NCBI GenBank assembly: GCA_942159475.1
Contig: OW804096.1
Span: 13,131,871 to 13,195,870 of the forward strand
Direction of reading: 5' to 3'
DNA length: 64,000 nucleotides
DNA from: Sthenelais limicola
Lineage: Eukaryota > Annelida > Polychaeta > Phyllodocida > Sigalionidae
Shown: positions 1 through 12,091 of the stretch, piece after piece
How the letters are laid out: the number at the start of each line of letters is the position of its first letter
Position numbering within the stretch: the first letter of the stretch is position 1
Notes under the pieces: model-generated
Database searches by the model: none
The model's input: the letters and a program-made list of their open reading frames with translations, nothing else
What the model was told of the DNA's origin: nothing
Translations under genes and position numbers: made by a program

Positions 1-194
1 TCTCAAATAACCCAAATTTCAGACGAAAATAAAGTTCAAAATACAGTTCAACATAACTAAATAGATTGCTGGAATCAATGCAATGCCGAATATACTCGAA
101 TTTACCTAGTATTGACCAAATTGTAGCCTAAGTTAGGAGACTTTACTAAATGTGTACAGCTGCCAATTGTGCATTTTCTGACAATCTGACCCAT
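1..194 (-). mobile_element. MITE-A copy, cut by the window edge
   Basis: MITE-A is the commonest repeat here, about 235 bp with ~28-bp terminal inverted repeats (start GGGTCAGATTTTCAGAAAAT, inner part TGTACAATT). I call it plus when the end with GGCAGCTGTACACA comes first. This copy runs in reverse and lacks its first terminus. It ends in a near-standard inverted repeat at about 194. Non-coding and non-autonomous. Confidence 0.85.
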
Positions 195-2491
195 GTACGC
201 CAGCTGTCGCATTTGATACCTTCTAATACTTTATAGAAAAAATTGTGAGAAAACTTAGATGGATATCTGTTAGTTATTATAAATTTGACTGGGTTTGCCG
301 GATGTGGTAATTTCAAATGTTATATTAAGTTATTGTTGGTGAACTCGCTACTATGTGGTGATTTGACATGTGTAATAGAAAATATCTCACTTTACGTTTG
401 AAGTTTGAAGTTTGAAGAGGAAATATTGGCAATCCCCAAAGCTTTCAAAGCTTAATTCTAAAACTTTATAAATTCCTAAGATGACTTACAGTAAATGGAG
501 TAGAATTTGCGTTTAACATATGACCTCTCGACTTATTTTTCTTTTTAACAAATATTTTATCTAAACTGAGTTTACATGGTCCTGGGTAGAAGTTGAAGTT
601 GTTAACAAATAGTTTTTATTCTGTCTTTCTTCCAGATGACTGGTCATCAAATGTTAGGGCCTTGTCAATTGATTAATTAATTAAAAATTATGTAAGCCAA
701 TGTTGCTCAATGTTTGTAAATGGTATGATTCACGAAATCCTTCGCCTTCGGGGTGGGCATTTATATATAACACAACAAAGCTTTTCGAATTTTGTTGTAT
801 TTCATTATTTTCTGATGTATAGCTTATGATGTATTTGTGAAGAAATTGCAGATGCTGTGACTTTAAGTAAAAAGAATTTGAATTATTATAATTGGTGTGT
901 ATTGAGCTACAAATTTGGGTTTTTGGGTTTGGGAGGACACAACATGTATTGTTTTTATTCTGGGGCTAATTTCCTCCGTATTTCACTCGTTTTCAGTATT
1001 TATGAATAAGTATAGAATATCTAAAGTATTAAAAAAGTATGTAATAGTGAGTGATTTAAAGCGATATATTTTTGTCTAAACTTTGATTCTATTGATGAAA
1101 TGTGTAGCAAAATGTGAAATTCTCGGGAATAAAAACTTTTTCAAAAAGAAATTATTTTCTGATGTAAGTTTTTTTGGGTGTAAATTTACCAACTATTTCA
1201 CGTTTATGATACATTTCATGTCGAAATGGTGACATTGCAGCCACACAATAATACATTCTTCAAATATTACATGTACACATACCCTTGCACCATAGGTAGG
1301 TACAACATACCTGATGCTCATCCCTCCCTCCCCCCCCCTCCCCGCACCCCCTAGCGGCCTCCAGGAGCAGTAAGTGCCCACCACACCTCTGGGTGCATAG
1401 CAACATCCGGAGCCTAATGGCTGGAATGGGCAAAAGTGCGCACTGGCTACAATTATAGGCCGGGTACAGGCCAGGTCGCAATCAAATCAGCACTCGCCCT
1501 TTTAAAGGGATTGGCCCAGGGTGCTGGCAGCAGATAGTGGGGGTTGGGGGGAGGAGGGGGGGGGGCAGATTAACCTGGCGTCTACATCAGTCTATTGGGG
1601 AGATAGAGTGAGGTGTGGATACAGTAGTAACGGGGCAGGAGCAGTAAAAGGATGAGTAACAATAGGTCCATCTATATGGGGACAGGTCTTGATAAAATGT
1701 ACCATTCGCTTTCTCCGATTCTCTCAAATAACTTATACTTAAGATAGAAGAGATAGACAGAACTTTATAACATAAGGAGGAGAAGGCCTCCACCATGACC
1801 TATCACTTTACTCTAAAACTCATTATCAAAAAGAAGGGAGAAAGTCTAACCCAACAGCGAGATAAGAGAAAGGGAAAATAGTAGTAAGCAATGTACACAT
1901 AATGTTTGGGATCGAACAGGTTAACTTCAATACGAAAATAATAAATTGGCTATTGTTTCAGGTCAAGGCATATACATGTATACACAGAGTTAAGCTTTTC
2001 GAGCAAGGGTCCTTGTCCCTACAATATCTGATGTGTGAATTAAGAATGAGAGTGTCAGTTGTAATACACACACAAAGGCTGGAGAAAGTTGATAACAAAG
2101 AAAGTGCGCTATGGAGAAGATTAAAAGCTGACATTACTGAAGCTATAGAAACGTTTAAAACCTAAAGTATTATAGCTAATCCCTTTGTACTGCATTCCTT
2201 TGATTCACTGTTCTACTCGTATATTTTACACAATTTATCTTAGAATGTATCAAGCCGAGATGACAGGGATGTTGAATAAAAGCGTTGCAAAAACAAAAAA
2301 AAAGAGTTGCTCTAACTTTTCGCTAACCTTTCTATACAGGTAGTCACTCAAGGACATCCCTATTAACAGGGATACATTGGATCATGAGAAGATGTATTTG
2401 TGATGTGTTGCATAAAAATAAGTCACAAGGCGCAAGGAGTATATCTAACTATATTTAGCAATTTTACTGCAGTGATTGGATTCTAATCGGT
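195..2491. other. No gene seen; AT-rich with short poly-C and poly-G tracts
   Basis: I find no ORF with codon structure or family similarity. The stretch holds a C-rich run near 1320-1350 and a G-rich run near 1530-1567. The 87-residue ORF at 1902-2165 has no recognisable domain and no splice context, so I do not call it a gene. Confidence 0.6.
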
Positions 2492-2632
2492 TTCTTGACC
2501 TAGGACTAGCCTTCTTATGGGATTATAGTGACATGTTGCGGCCTTAATGGAATTATAATGTCACATTGCGTTTTGAGGCGAGATGCTTACCTTCATTTGA
2601 AGGGACTCTCTCAACTGTGGGCCTAGACTGCA
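2492..2632 (+). repeat. SINE-like repeat S, truncated copy
   Basis: This shares the block with 'ttaatggaattataatg', 'ttgaggcgaga' and 'gaagggactctctcaac' with the longer copies near 4.67, 9.29 and 44.65 kb. Only the right half is present. The family has no inverted termini. A tRNA-like head is possible but unproven. Confidence 0.65.
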
Positions 2633-3498
2633 TGTGTGCATATCAGTAGCTGCAGGAGCAATATATTGAATAAGTGAATTAATACGAATGACATTACACT
2701 TAATACATAATTATCCCAATGTCTTATGATATTTATGTTTATAAAAGTGTCTATTTATCTCACAATAGCTCATAATAAAACGCCAGGATGATGGACAAGA
2801 ATATATGTAAAAGACGATTAATGCCTAAAGTTTTCCACAATGAAGAACAATTCTTTAATAATAATGGCTCACCAAATAAAAACAACATTGAACCCCATGG
2901 TTTGTATCAGTTGCCTCCAATTTAATCAAGTTATGATGATATTAATTCATTATTATAATACTTTTATTCCAAATCAAATGATTAGAGTTACGTAGTCGAA
3001 ACATATCAGAACAGGTTGCAGCCCTCTGCTCCCTCGCAGGTTTTCCTGACTGGCCTTTGAACAAAACCTCATTTCATGAAATCATTATATCAATAAGATT
3101 CTTATTATTCAACATACTTAGCATAACATCTGCGCTGTTTCTTATACATAAATTCTCAAGGCAAAATATCTCCATACATCTATAAATATCAGTCTAATTT
3201 CACTCTAAATACCCCAACAGAAGCCAGTTTAACCAGCCATGGTTCACGGTGTATGATTAATAGTGCGTTCAAACAACCTCACCTATCACGTTACCATCGG
3301 GGTCAAAACGCTAAAATGGAAGTGACACCAAATCCTTAAGGGGATACCTTAATTTACCTCTCTCAATCTGGCTTGTGCTGTTTACTCTCTGGATAAAGTT
3401 CCCTTCTTAGGTCAGTTTTCAATTCTTGTTCAAATTGTGGATGATTGTTTAGAAAGAGGAGTTTTGAGTCTGATTGTTCTCAACCAAGTACACACACA
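2633..3498. other. No gene or clear repeat seen
   Basis: AT-rich sequence with no supported ORF, no inverted termini and no tandem structure that I could recognise. Confidence 0.5.
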
Positions 3499-3723
3499 TG
3501 GGTCAGATTTTCAGAAAATGTACAATTGGCAGCTGTACACATTTAGTAATTTCTGCTAAATTAGGCTGCAATTTGGTCAATACTAGGTAAATTTGAGTAT
3601 ACTTGGAATTGTATTGATTCTAGCAATCTGTTTGGTTAGGTTGAACTGTATTTTGAACTTTATTTTCGTTATTTGAGAATATTGGCGAAGTTGAATTTGT
3701 ACATTTTCTGAAAATCTGACCCA
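3499..3723 (+). mobile_element. MITE-A copy
   Basis: Both termini are visible: GGGTCAGATTTTCAGAAAAT at the left and its complement, ending GACCCA, at the right. The interior follows the family order (GGCAGCTGTACACA, then the tract with 'gttgaactgtattttgaac', then 'ttatttgagaa'). Slightly shorter than the usual 235 bp. Confidence 0.9.
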
Positions 3724-3874
3724 CATGGGGTGTTTGTTAGAGGAGCGAGTGATCGTACACAAGATTGTACTTGAGGCACTTGAGCATAGTTCTACCCTCT
3801 GGAAAGCTTCCCTCTTCAATGGTTGGGTTAGCAATAGGTGTGTGCGTATGAGGGGGGGGGGGGAGAGCATAAAT

Positions 3875-4283
3875 GTGATGTGTTTCAGGGAAATGAGTCA
3901 CAAGTCGCTGGAAATGGATTGTGAGATCTCATCAGATCTGGAACGATGGGATCAAGGCGATTCCAATGGTGGTAAACATGAAGGACATCTAAGTAGTGTT
4001 TCTATACTTTATGTTTGATATATTTATGCTTGAAAAAATGTTTGCAATATTTCTGGGTGGAGAATTACCGGCAAAGGAATTAAATCTACTGCTTAGGTTC
4101 ACCTTCGCGAAACGCAACGATATATTAATTATACTGTCTTGAAATTTTGTACATGGATCAATATGACTTAAAGTGCTAAGCATCTAAAAAATGAGATCAT
4201 TCCAAAAAAGAGATCGCGTGAATAAATCCCTTTTAAAAATATTAATTTTGCGACCTCTGACTCATTTTCCTGAAACACATCAC
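3875..4283 (+). mobile_element. Inverted-repeat element D
   Basis: The left end GTGATGTGTTTCAGGGAAAT is mirrored by the right end, which finishes TGAAACACATCAC. The stem extends inward over the 'gagtcacaagtcgc' / 'gcgacctctgactc' segments. About 400 bp, non-coding. Other copies lie at 19.8, 58.7 and 61.05 kb. A 64-residue antisense ORF inside it is judged a by-product of the repeat. Confidence 0.85.
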
Positions 4284-4667
4284 AAATGCTCAGAACGGTT
4301 ACCGGTTAATGTTTTCATTATTATATAAAGAGGGTTTCATGGATATCATCAGAAATTCAATCATCATTTATCTAATACTAATTGCTCAGATAGGTTACTG
4401 GTTAATAAAAAAAAATAGCAATAAAACAAATCAGAAATGCTACCCCATCCTCTTATTCGGCTCAGAAAGTTTATTATTATTTGTTTAATATCAGAAACCT
4501 AATCAAGCAGAATTTTCTGAATAGAGAGCCATTATTTCCATTAACTGGTATTTTCTGTTAGGTAGTTTTGTTATAATATTTGTTCTATATATATAGTTTA
4601 GGTTTATTTAGCTGATAGTTTATATATTCGGTAGTTTTTCTTGTCCTGCATGTAGTTTTCTTAGTCA
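4284..4667. other. No gene seen; AT-rich spacer
   Basis: No supported ORF or repeat between element D and the SINE-like repeat S. Confidence 0.5.
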
Positions 4668-4880
4668 CTCTAGGTCCAAACCCTCAGATCAGATAAGAAT
4701 GGTATGTCAGTGATTAGATGCCCTTCGCTAATTGGTTTGCTGGCCCAGGACCTGGCGTTTTAATGGGTATATAATGACATTTTGCAGTCTTAATGGAATA
4801 GTAATGACACTTTGCGGTTTGAGGCGAGAGGCATTCCCTTCGTTTGAAGGGACTCTCTCGATTTTCGGCCTAGACTGTAG
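4668..4880 (+). repeat. SINE-like repeat S
   Basis: A dispersed ~215-bp repeat running from 'ctctaggtccaaaccctcag' to 'tcggcctagactg'. It contains two similar 'ttaatggaat..aatgacattttgc' blocks and the palindromic 'cccttcgtttgaaggg'. Copies also lie at 2.49, 9.29 and 44.65 kb (reverse). Its size and lack of inverted termini suggest a SINE, but I could not fit convincing A and B boxes. Confidence 0.7.
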
Positions 4881-4975
4881 TGCAGCTGTTTTCTAATTTA
4901 AGAAGTGTGGTAGTTTTCTTGGATTGAATTTTTTCTAACAAGTATTTGCCATATTAAACCCCTTACTTATCACTA

Positions 4976-4998
4976 CCCCCCCCCCCCCCACACCCCCC
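4976..4998 (+). repeat. Poly-C microsatellite
   Basis: A nearly pure C run followed by a short (CA)C-rich stretch, in a C-rich area to about 5050. Confidence 0.9.
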
Positions 4999-5240
4999 AC
5001 CACACCCTACTTAAGGAACATTTACAGTACCCCTTTCAGTCCCCCTCCATGAAGGGTATTTGCAGGTCTCATATTAGGTGGTTTACAAGTGGGACATTAG
5101 GGGGCGCTGACAGCAGGGTTGGGGGCCGTCTGTCAATGAGGGCTCTTTATTTAGCTGGGCAAATCTCTATGTAAACAGTAGCAGTCGAGTCGGGGGATAA
5201 GGAAAGGGGGGAGTAGCGGAGGGAAAGGAATAGGGGAAGA

Positions 5241-5474
5241 GGGTCAGATCTTCAGAAAACGTGCAATTGGCCTTCACCAATCCTCTCAAATAACATAGAT
5301 TTAGGGCAATAATTAGGTTCAAAATACAGTTCAATATAACCAGACAGACTTATTGAATGAATACAATACAGAATGTACTCAAATTCACCCCGTATTTATC
5401 AACTTTCCCTGTGATTTAGTAGAGTTTGATAGATGTGTAGAACTGTAGATTGTGCTTTCTGAAAATCTGACCCA
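5241..5474 (-). mobile_element. MITE-A copy
   Basis: Left end gggtcagatcttcagaaaac, followed by the 'ccttcaccaatcctctcaaa' side, then the family core, ending in 'gaaaatctgaccca'. Full length. Confidence 0.88.
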
Positions 5475-5499
5475 AGTAGACCACAGTAGAACCGTAGAA

Positions 5500-5850
5500 A
5501 CATATAGAAAGGGAGTAGCGAAAATAGGGAGAGAGAGGACCGAGAGGAAAGGAAAGAAAAAAGGGAGAGAAGGGAATAGGAAGAGAAATAGAGAGAGCAA
5601 AGAGAAGAGAGTGAGACTGACAGGGGAAGGAGAGTGATAGAGAAAGTGAGAGGGAGGGAGGGAGGGACGGACGGAGGGGAGAGTGTGTTAGGGGGCAGAA
5701 AAAGTGGGAAAAGACAGAGATAAAGACAGACAGGCTGAGGCAGAGATAGAGAGAGAGACTAGTAAGATTTGGAGAATCTCTCCGCGTATTCGGAGAACGA
5801 AGGAAAAGTAGAGAAGATATGAAAATAGAGAGAAAGGAAGAGGGACGATA
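5500..5850 (+). repeat. GA-rich simple sequence
   Basis: Purine-rich (GA, GGGA, GGGAGGGA) low-complexity tract. The long opposite-strand reading frame over it is a translation of this simple sequence, not a gene. Confidence 0.85.
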
Positions 5851-6308
5851 GGACACCCAAAATCCCTCTAACCCAACCTCGCACCTCTACTTCCTCCCCC
5901 AACACCCCTTTCTTGACACCCCCTTTGCATGTGGTCCACTATATTTACCCCCGGAAGGTCAGGGGTGTGAACGGCGAGGGTGTGACCTCTTGTCACTGAT
6001 CTACACCCTCAAGGTCAAGGAAAACACTCGCAAGGTCATTTGTCAAGGTCAAACAATGGTGCACGTGCGGGGTGTGTTAGCCACGTGTATAAGAACACTG
6101 CTCACATACTAGTGACACCCGCTTGTGACACCAGTATGTGACACCAATCATTGACAGAGATGAAATGTCACCATTAACATAAAGCAAATAGCAAGCTCGT
6201 TCGAGGTGTCAACTTTTGCCCTCTCGCTATTCAGATGGTTAATTAAAGTTTTGCACTCGGTCCGAGGTGTCGATGTGCTTTGTGAATTATAAATCGATTT
6301 CGATATTG
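5851..6308. other. No gene seen
   Basis: Unique-looking sequence with a short direct repeat of 'tgtgacacc' near 6110-6145. No supported ORF. Confidence 0.5.
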
Positions 6309-6546
6309 TGGGTCAGACTTTCAGAAAATGTACAATCGGCAGCTTTACACATTTAAGAAATTCGGCTAAAATTGGGTGAAATGTGTTAAATACTAGGCAT
6401 ATCTCAGTATATTTACTATTGCCTTGTTTTAACATATCAGTTCGGTTATTTTGAACTGTATTTTGAATTTTATTTTTGTCTTGAAATTTAGGATTTTTGA
6501 GAGGATTGGTGAGAGCCAATTGTACATTTTCCGACGATCTGATCCA
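6309..6546 (+). mobile_element. MITE-A copy
   Basis: Starts 'gggtcagactttcagaaaat' and ends 'ttttccgacgatctgatcca'. Full length. The right terminus carries the variant 'cgac/cgat' inner block also seen in the second terminus class. Confidence 0.87.
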
Positions 6547-7785
6547 TATGTTCAGTCATGCGAGTAAACGGGGGAAGGGAAGAGAGGTCGATCTCGAGGT
6601 TGATTTTTTTTTGACATCTTGATTTTTATCGGTATTAAACATGAACTTCTATGTTAATTTGAGCCATTTGTCACCTATCAGCAAATGACCTACACATAGT
6701 GATTGCAGGTGCCATTGCGCAGTGTTACTGTTACCCCCTTCTTTGAATATGTTTAAACCTACTGCAAGGCTACAATAAATGTGGAAATAGAGTAACATCA
6801 TGTGTGCTCTGTTAATTTAGATTTATTTTATATGTATTTCTCTTGTATGTATTATATGAACAGTTATGTTATAGTTGTAGTGAAGTAGAAGATTCTGTTG
6901 GAAGAACTGTCAAGGCAGAAATATGTGACCCGTTTTTTCCGTGTAGGCAATATGTAAAAAAAAAGATTTAGAAAAAGTAAAGTTTCAATAATAATACATT
7001 GCATGCTCCGATGGATTCACTTAATTTGAATAAAATAAAATAAGTATTGACCCACATTTTTAATAGAAATAGTATCAAATATCGAGGATATCGAGGCTAC
7101 TGCGGTCATATGATAAAAAGTCAGAGGGAGGAAGTTTGTATATCGCACAGCACACAGGTATTGCGTTCATTCGAAAAATATTTTCAGTTACATTTTCTTA
7201 GCTCAGAATATTAATTACTTGATAAATAAAATACCAAAAAGGAGTCTTTACCACTCCAAAATCGCTCCTAATAAACAAAGCCTGAAAGCAATAATTTCAA
7301 CTTATTCTGCTGCGGGAAATTATACTGAAAAATACTGAAAAGTCTCCAAGCATACCTCCCTCGTCCCAATATGTTATTAACATTAATACTCGACAATTAT
7401 TAAGATTAATAATAATATCACATCAAATTACATTGTTCAAGCCTCAAACCAATTTAATCACTAACATAATAAATAAACTTTGCCTTGTGTTAAAGTTTGT
7501 TCAAAATATAGTTTCTAGCACCAGCCATGATAAATAATTCATCTTAATCTCTTTGGCAGCCAAACTTAGTGCCCCCTTGGCCACAATTTACTTAGAAAGT
7601 ACACACCACTTTGTTATCAACCTCCCTCAGTGAGCCTGTGAGGGTAGCACGCTCTTCATGAAAGTTTTATTTTGATAGGACACTTAGTTAATTCTCCTTC
7701 ACCACCCCAGCCACCCCACACACTCTGGGAAGTGTGTGTTCGGGTGGTGGAGTCTCTTTGTTAGGGTTTCTAGTCAAAGTTAGTG
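6547..7785. other. No gene seen; AT-rich spacer
   Basis: Over 1.2 kb without an ORF of note or a recognisable repeat. Near 7730-7745 there is a short imperfect inverted 'cacacactctgggaagtgtgtg'-type hairpin only. Confidence 0.5.
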
Positions 7786-8000
7786 GGGTCAGATTTACAG
7801 AAAATGCACAATCTACAGTTCTACACATCTCTCAAATTCTGCTAAATCCGGGTGAAAAATGATAAATAGGACGTATATCTAGGTATATTCTGTATTGTAT
7901 TCATTCAATAGATCTCTCTGGTTATGTTGAACTGTATTTTGAACCTTATTTTCGTCTTAAATTTGGGTATATTGAGAGGATTGGTGAAGGCCAATTGTGA
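7786..8000 (+). mobile_element. MITE-A copy, right terminus lost
   Basis: Starts 'gggtcagatttacagaaaat'. The interior follows the family, but homology stops after 'ccaattgtg' and the final ~18 bp of the right inverted repeat is missing. Confidence 0.82.
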
Positions 8001-8034
8001 AATATCGCTAACTTTTGTGGCATCCAAAAACATA

Positions 8035-8110
8035 TAGGGAAACTTATTATCTATGTCCTAATGTTTACCATCATTAGAGTCCACTTGATCTCATATTTTC
8101 AAATATAGGC
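8035..8110 (+). mobile_element. Fragment of element D
   Basis: The segment around 'gtcctaatgtttaccatcat' and 'cttgatctcatattttcaaa' matches the right inner part of element D (compare 20.08-20.15 kb). It directly follows the broken MITE-A end. Confidence 0.6.
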
Positions 8111-8222
8111 TGGGTTTGGATGAGGAACCCAATGTTTTAAGAGTGCACCTCTCCATCCATCCCCATCGACTGCATTAAAAGCACTCAATCACCATTTCCC
8201 GCTGTATCTATCCACTTCTATA

Positions 8223-8460
8223 TGGGTGAAATCGCCAGAAAATGTACAATTCACCTTCACCAATACTCTCAAATAACACAAATTTCAGACGAAAACAAAG
8301 CTCAAAATACAGTTCAGCCTAACCAAACAGATTGCTAGAATCAATGCAATGCCGAATATACCCGAATTTACCCAGTATTGACCATTTTCCCGCCTCATTT
8401 AGCAGAATTAACTAAAATGTGTATATCTGCCAATTGTACATTTTCTGAAAATCTGACCCA
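8223..8460 (-). mobile_element. MITE-A copy with the variant left terminus
   Basis: Left end is 'gggtgaaatcgccagaaaat' rather than 'gggtcagattttcagaaaat'; the right end is standard ('gaaaatctgaccca'). Full length. One of several copies with this terminus on the same side. Confidence 0.88.
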
Positions 8461-8797
8461 TCTACCTCGCATACCCACGGCTTCATTTCAGCTTCCCCTC
8501 CGTCCACTCACCCACTCCCTCCCTAAAACTACTACTGCATAAATATATCAAGCACTATGCCCCGGGGCTATTGAAAGAACCTTAAGCCCCAACTGGACAT
8601 GACTGACCATCGTCCAGCGGGCTAAAACAATCTGACATGAGAGCTTGGAAATGCACTCTAATCCCCTATACCCCCCTCCCCCCCCCCACGTCCCCCTCCC
8701 CCCACCCAAATGCCTACAAATCCCATCTTCGTCATTGTTATTAGCATATTTTATTTGTGAAAAACTATTCTCATTGTTCTGGCTCAGTTTGTTTACA

Positions 8798-9017
8798 TGG
8801 GTCGCCAGAAAATGTGCAATTCGCCTTCACTAATCCTCTCAAATAACCCATATTTAAGAAGAGAATTAGGTTCAAAATGCAGTTCATAATCAGACAGATT
8901 TATTATATAAATACAACACAGAATACACTCAGATATTCCTATTATTTATCATTTTTTACTCTAATTTAGCAGAATTTGAGAGATGTGTAGGACTGTAGAT
9001 TGTGGAAATCCGACCCA
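8798..9017 (-). mobile_element. MITE-A copy with short ends
   Basis: Starts 'gggtcgccagaaaatgtgca' (a few bases shorter than the family) and ends 'tgtggaaatccgaccca', so both termini carry small deletions. The core is standard. Confidence 0.83.
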
Positions 9018-9039
9018 CATTGTCTATACCATGCTTTAA

Positions 9040-9237
9040 AAAGGGTGAAGTTGAAGTTGTACAATTATTTCAAATAACCCAAGTTGACAGTGAGGTTCAA
9101 AATACAGTTCAACATAACCAATTTATTGAATCAACACAATACCGTACTCAGATATGTATCAAAGTATTCATAATGTTCAGATTAATCTAGATCAATTTTC
9201 TTATTGTGTAGATCTGCCTATTGTTCATTTCTGGGTG
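9040..9237 (-). mobile_element. Degraded MITE-A copy
   Basis: The 'aataacccaagttgacag', 'ttcaaaatacagttcaacat' and 'gatctgcctattgttcattt' parts are recognisable, but both ends are eroded. Confidence 0.65.
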
Positions 9238-9287
9238 ATACTAATTCTCCTAAAAGGGTTTGAACCCACCCAATTCCCATATGGTTG

Positions 9288-9560
9288 CACTCTAGGTCCA
9301 AACCAACAGATCAGATACGAAAGGTATGTCAGTGATTAGACGCCTACTGCGCTAATCAGTTTCCTGGCCTAGAACCCGGCATTTTAATGGGAATTTCATG
9401 GCATTTTGCGGCCTTAATGGAATTGTAATGGCATTTTGCGGTATGAGGCGAGACACTTTCCCTTCGTTTGAAGTGACTCTCTCAACTTTGGGCCTAGACT
9501 GGTTGGGCCCAAAACCAGCGCTTCAGAACGCTGTGCCACCCCTGAATTCTGAATGGAACA
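9288..9560 (+). repeat. SINE-like repeat S, longest copy
   Basis: Begins 'ctctaggtccaaaccaacag' and carries the paired 'ttaatggaat..gcattttgcgg' blocks, then continues past the usual end into 'ccaaaaccagcgcttcagaa' and 'cgctgtgccacccc'. That tail, read on the minus strand, looks slightly like a tRNA head (TGGCACAGCG resembles an A box), which would make the minus strand the SINE sense strand. Tentative. Confidence 0.65.
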
Positions 9561-10256
9561 ACCCAGTTCTTACGGCATTTGATACATAAATGATGAAAGG
9601 GAAATAAATAGCTGAGATGCATTTTCGTTTCAAACACAAATTTTTAGACATTTGATATTCAAAGTTACTACTTTTTGAATTTTAAAAACCAATTTTGTAT
9701 TAGTTTTCAGATGTATGCTTAAAAATATCATGCATAAAATAGTATTCAATAAAACTTATTAAAAAAACTAAATAACTAATTAAACTTTCCTCCCTCGACC
9801 CCTCCGTGCCTCCCCCATATCCACCTACTCTACCCCCTCAGGCCCAGACGCTAATATGTGACGTCATTGATTGGTGTCCTGATTGATAATAGATTGATTT
9901 GACATTGGGTCAACAAATAAGACGCTGAGATCACACTGTGTCCCGCTTGTCCTGTCCGTATGAATAGAGCGAGACAATACTAATAGTAATACTAATAATA
10001 TCACTTCCTATTGTGTTATGCCTCCCCCTCGTGGTGACCTCTGTTATTATTCGGGGTCAGGGTGCAGGTGGATGGTTTGTGGTGGGGGCGGCAGGTGGTG
10101 CTGTCCCCAATAAGGGCGGGCAGTTTGACTTTTTAACTCAGATTAACTTTTGGTCTTGAGGGAAAAAGTGAAGTTTTTTGAAAGTTGTTTTTATCACTAG
10201 TTGTGCGGTCATGTGGTCTGGATTGAGCTTGATTTGTTATTGACTTGATTGATATT
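9561..10256. other. No gene seen
   Basis: AT-rich, then mixed sequence. No supported ORF, inverted termini or tandem array. Confidence 0.5.
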
Positions 10257-10494
10257 TGGGTCAGATTTTCAGAAAATGTACAATTCGCCTTCACCAATCC
10301 TCGCGAATAACCCAAATTTAAGACAGAAATGAGCTTCAAAATGTTGTTTAACATAACAGAACTGATACTTTACATCAATGCGATACCAAATATACTCAGA
10401 TGTAACCAAAATTTATCATTTTTTAAGCAGAATTTAGCAGAAATTACTAAATATGTAGAGCTACCAATTGTACATTTTCTGAAAATCTGACCCA
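10257..10494 (-). mobile_element. MITE-A copy
   Basis: Starts 'gggtcagattttcagaaaat', followed by 'tcgccttcaccaatcctcgc', and ends 'gaaaatctgaccca'. Full length. Confidence 0.9.
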
Positions 10495-10554
10495 TTTAGC
10501 AATTTAGGAAGTTTGGCTAAGCTTCAGACCCAATGTTACAGTCTAGGGAGTGGG

Positions 10555-10770
10555 ACAGAGAGAGAGAGAGAGAAAGAGTGTGTGTGTGTGTGTATAGGGT
10601 GGGGAGTGGGTGAGAGTTGAGGGACAGGGAGTTAGAGAGTCGGATAGGCAGTTAGATAGAGAAAGGGAGTTGAGAGAGAGGGACAAAAGAGGGAGAGAGA
10701 GGGGATTGAAGAGTTTATATATGTGGAAAAGAGATGAGAGAGGTATAATTGGGAGAGAGGGAGAGAGACA
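10555..10770 (+). repeat. GA/GT-rich simple sequence
   Basis: (GA)n then (GT)n near 10557-10592, and a purine-rich tract to about 10770. The minus-strand ORFs over it are low-complexity translations. Confidence 0.85.
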
Positions 10771-10773
10771 GAG

Positions 10774-10889
10774 TTAAGGGCCAAGTCCACTAAGCCGATT
10801 CTCATGCGATTCTCACATAATTCAGTAGAAAAGAGTCCTCTGCAGCGCAAAATCGCATGAGAATCGCCTTAGTGGACTAGGCTCCTTAA
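10774..10889. mobile_element. Foldback element flanked by TTAA
   Basis: Two arms of about 35 bp pair almost fully (left 'agtccactaagccgattctc', right its complement with one or two changes) around a ~40-nt loop. The unit is bounded by TTAA on both sides. TTAA target duplication is the hallmark of piggyBac-type transposons, so this may be a tiny piggyBac-derived MITE. It sits inside a GA-rich tract. Confidence 0.75.
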
Positions 10890-11000
10890 GAGAGGATAGG
10901 GAAAAGAATGATAAAAGAGGGACTGACGGAGAGGAAGAATACAGGGAAAGAGAAAAGACGCAGCGAGGGAACGAGGGAGATTCAAGGTCTTCACAACATT

Positions 11001-11247
11001 CAGGGTAGGGAATAATACCCCCACTCCCCCCACCCTGTGAATCCCATTTCCCATTTTGTATAAGCCCCATTTCCCGAATCCCGCAAGTTTTCAATTTGCA
11101 ATCCCGTTTTCTATTTGCACTAACTACCTGGACAAATTAAATCTCGCTCTGAATCCCTTTCCCGAATCCCGTAAGCCCTTTTAAATCCCTACTCCCGACC
11201 TAAAATAGGCCCAAATCCCGGTTCCTGAAAAGGTGTTCCCTACCCTG
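11001..11247. mobile_element. Short inverted-repeat element
   Basis: The left end CAGGGTAGGGAATAATACC mirrors the right end GGTGTTCCCTACCCTG. The inside is built from degenerate 'aatccc / cccgaatcccg' words. About 247 bp. No second copy in the window. Confidence 0.6.
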
Positions 11248-11713
11248 GACATTAATTCCATATGATACACATATCAGAGGTCTGTTCGGACAACACCATC
11301 AACACAGTCATGAGCTATAATCTATAACTCACCCCTTTACCCCACCTGCCCCCCCCTCCCCCCTCCCCCTCCCCCCACCACATCCAGCCCTGTTGCCCCA
11401 GGCCTCTATTTTGCCAGCTGGTGCGCCCACGGTTGCCTCAACCAGTTATTGTCTAATCGGTTACTAAGGATTAAGAATGCATATTGTGGACCTCCATTGA
11501 CAGGGCTAGGCGGTCAATTAGTGTGGACAAATAAAGCTGGACTGGCAGGTTATCTTACCCACTGACTGACATCAACCCACAGGCTATATCTAGGCATGTG
11601 GTGGTAAGGTCACCAGAAAAAAGGGTAAACTCGAGTTGTTTATGGGGTTTGGAATTAAGAACATCAGAATTAATTGTTCAAGGGAGCGTATTTATTGCCT
11701 TTTATTCAGAATA

Positions 11714-11963
11714 TGGGTCAAATTTCAGAAAATATACAATTGGCAGCTCTATATATTTAGAAAATTCTGCTAAATTAGACTAAAAAAATTAAGAATAACA
11801 GGTATATCTGAGTATATTTGGTATCGCATTGATTTAAAGTATCAGTATTAAAAGTATCAGTATTATGTTAAACTGCTTTTTGAAGCTCATTTTTGTCTTA
11901 AATGTGGGTTATTTGAGGGAATCGGTGAAGGCAAATTGTACATTTTCTGAAAATCTGACCCAT
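11714..11963 (+). mobile_element. MITE-A copy
   Basis: Starts 'gggtcaaatttcagaaaata' and ends 'gaaaatctgaccca'. The interior has a short local duplication of 'aaagtatcagtatta', which makes it longer than usual. Confidence 0.87.
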
Positions 11964-12091
11964 ATGTAGTTATCGTAACAAATCTAGATAAGACATACAT
12001 AATAATACCTGGAATGAGACTATAATTCATTAAACTTTAACTTTCACACAATTCGTTTGAGCTTCAAAATGCAGTTAAAAGGTACAACAAC

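Noticed and set aside
3989..4183. Small ORF resembling one at 61,143-61,334
   Set aside because: Both lie within copies of the inverted-repeat element D in opposite orientation; the copy at 58.7 kb does not keep the frame, so coding is unlikely.
9251..9275. 'gggtttgaacccacccaatt' as a tRNA B box
   Set aside because: No matching A box at the right distance and no cloverleaf could be drawn.
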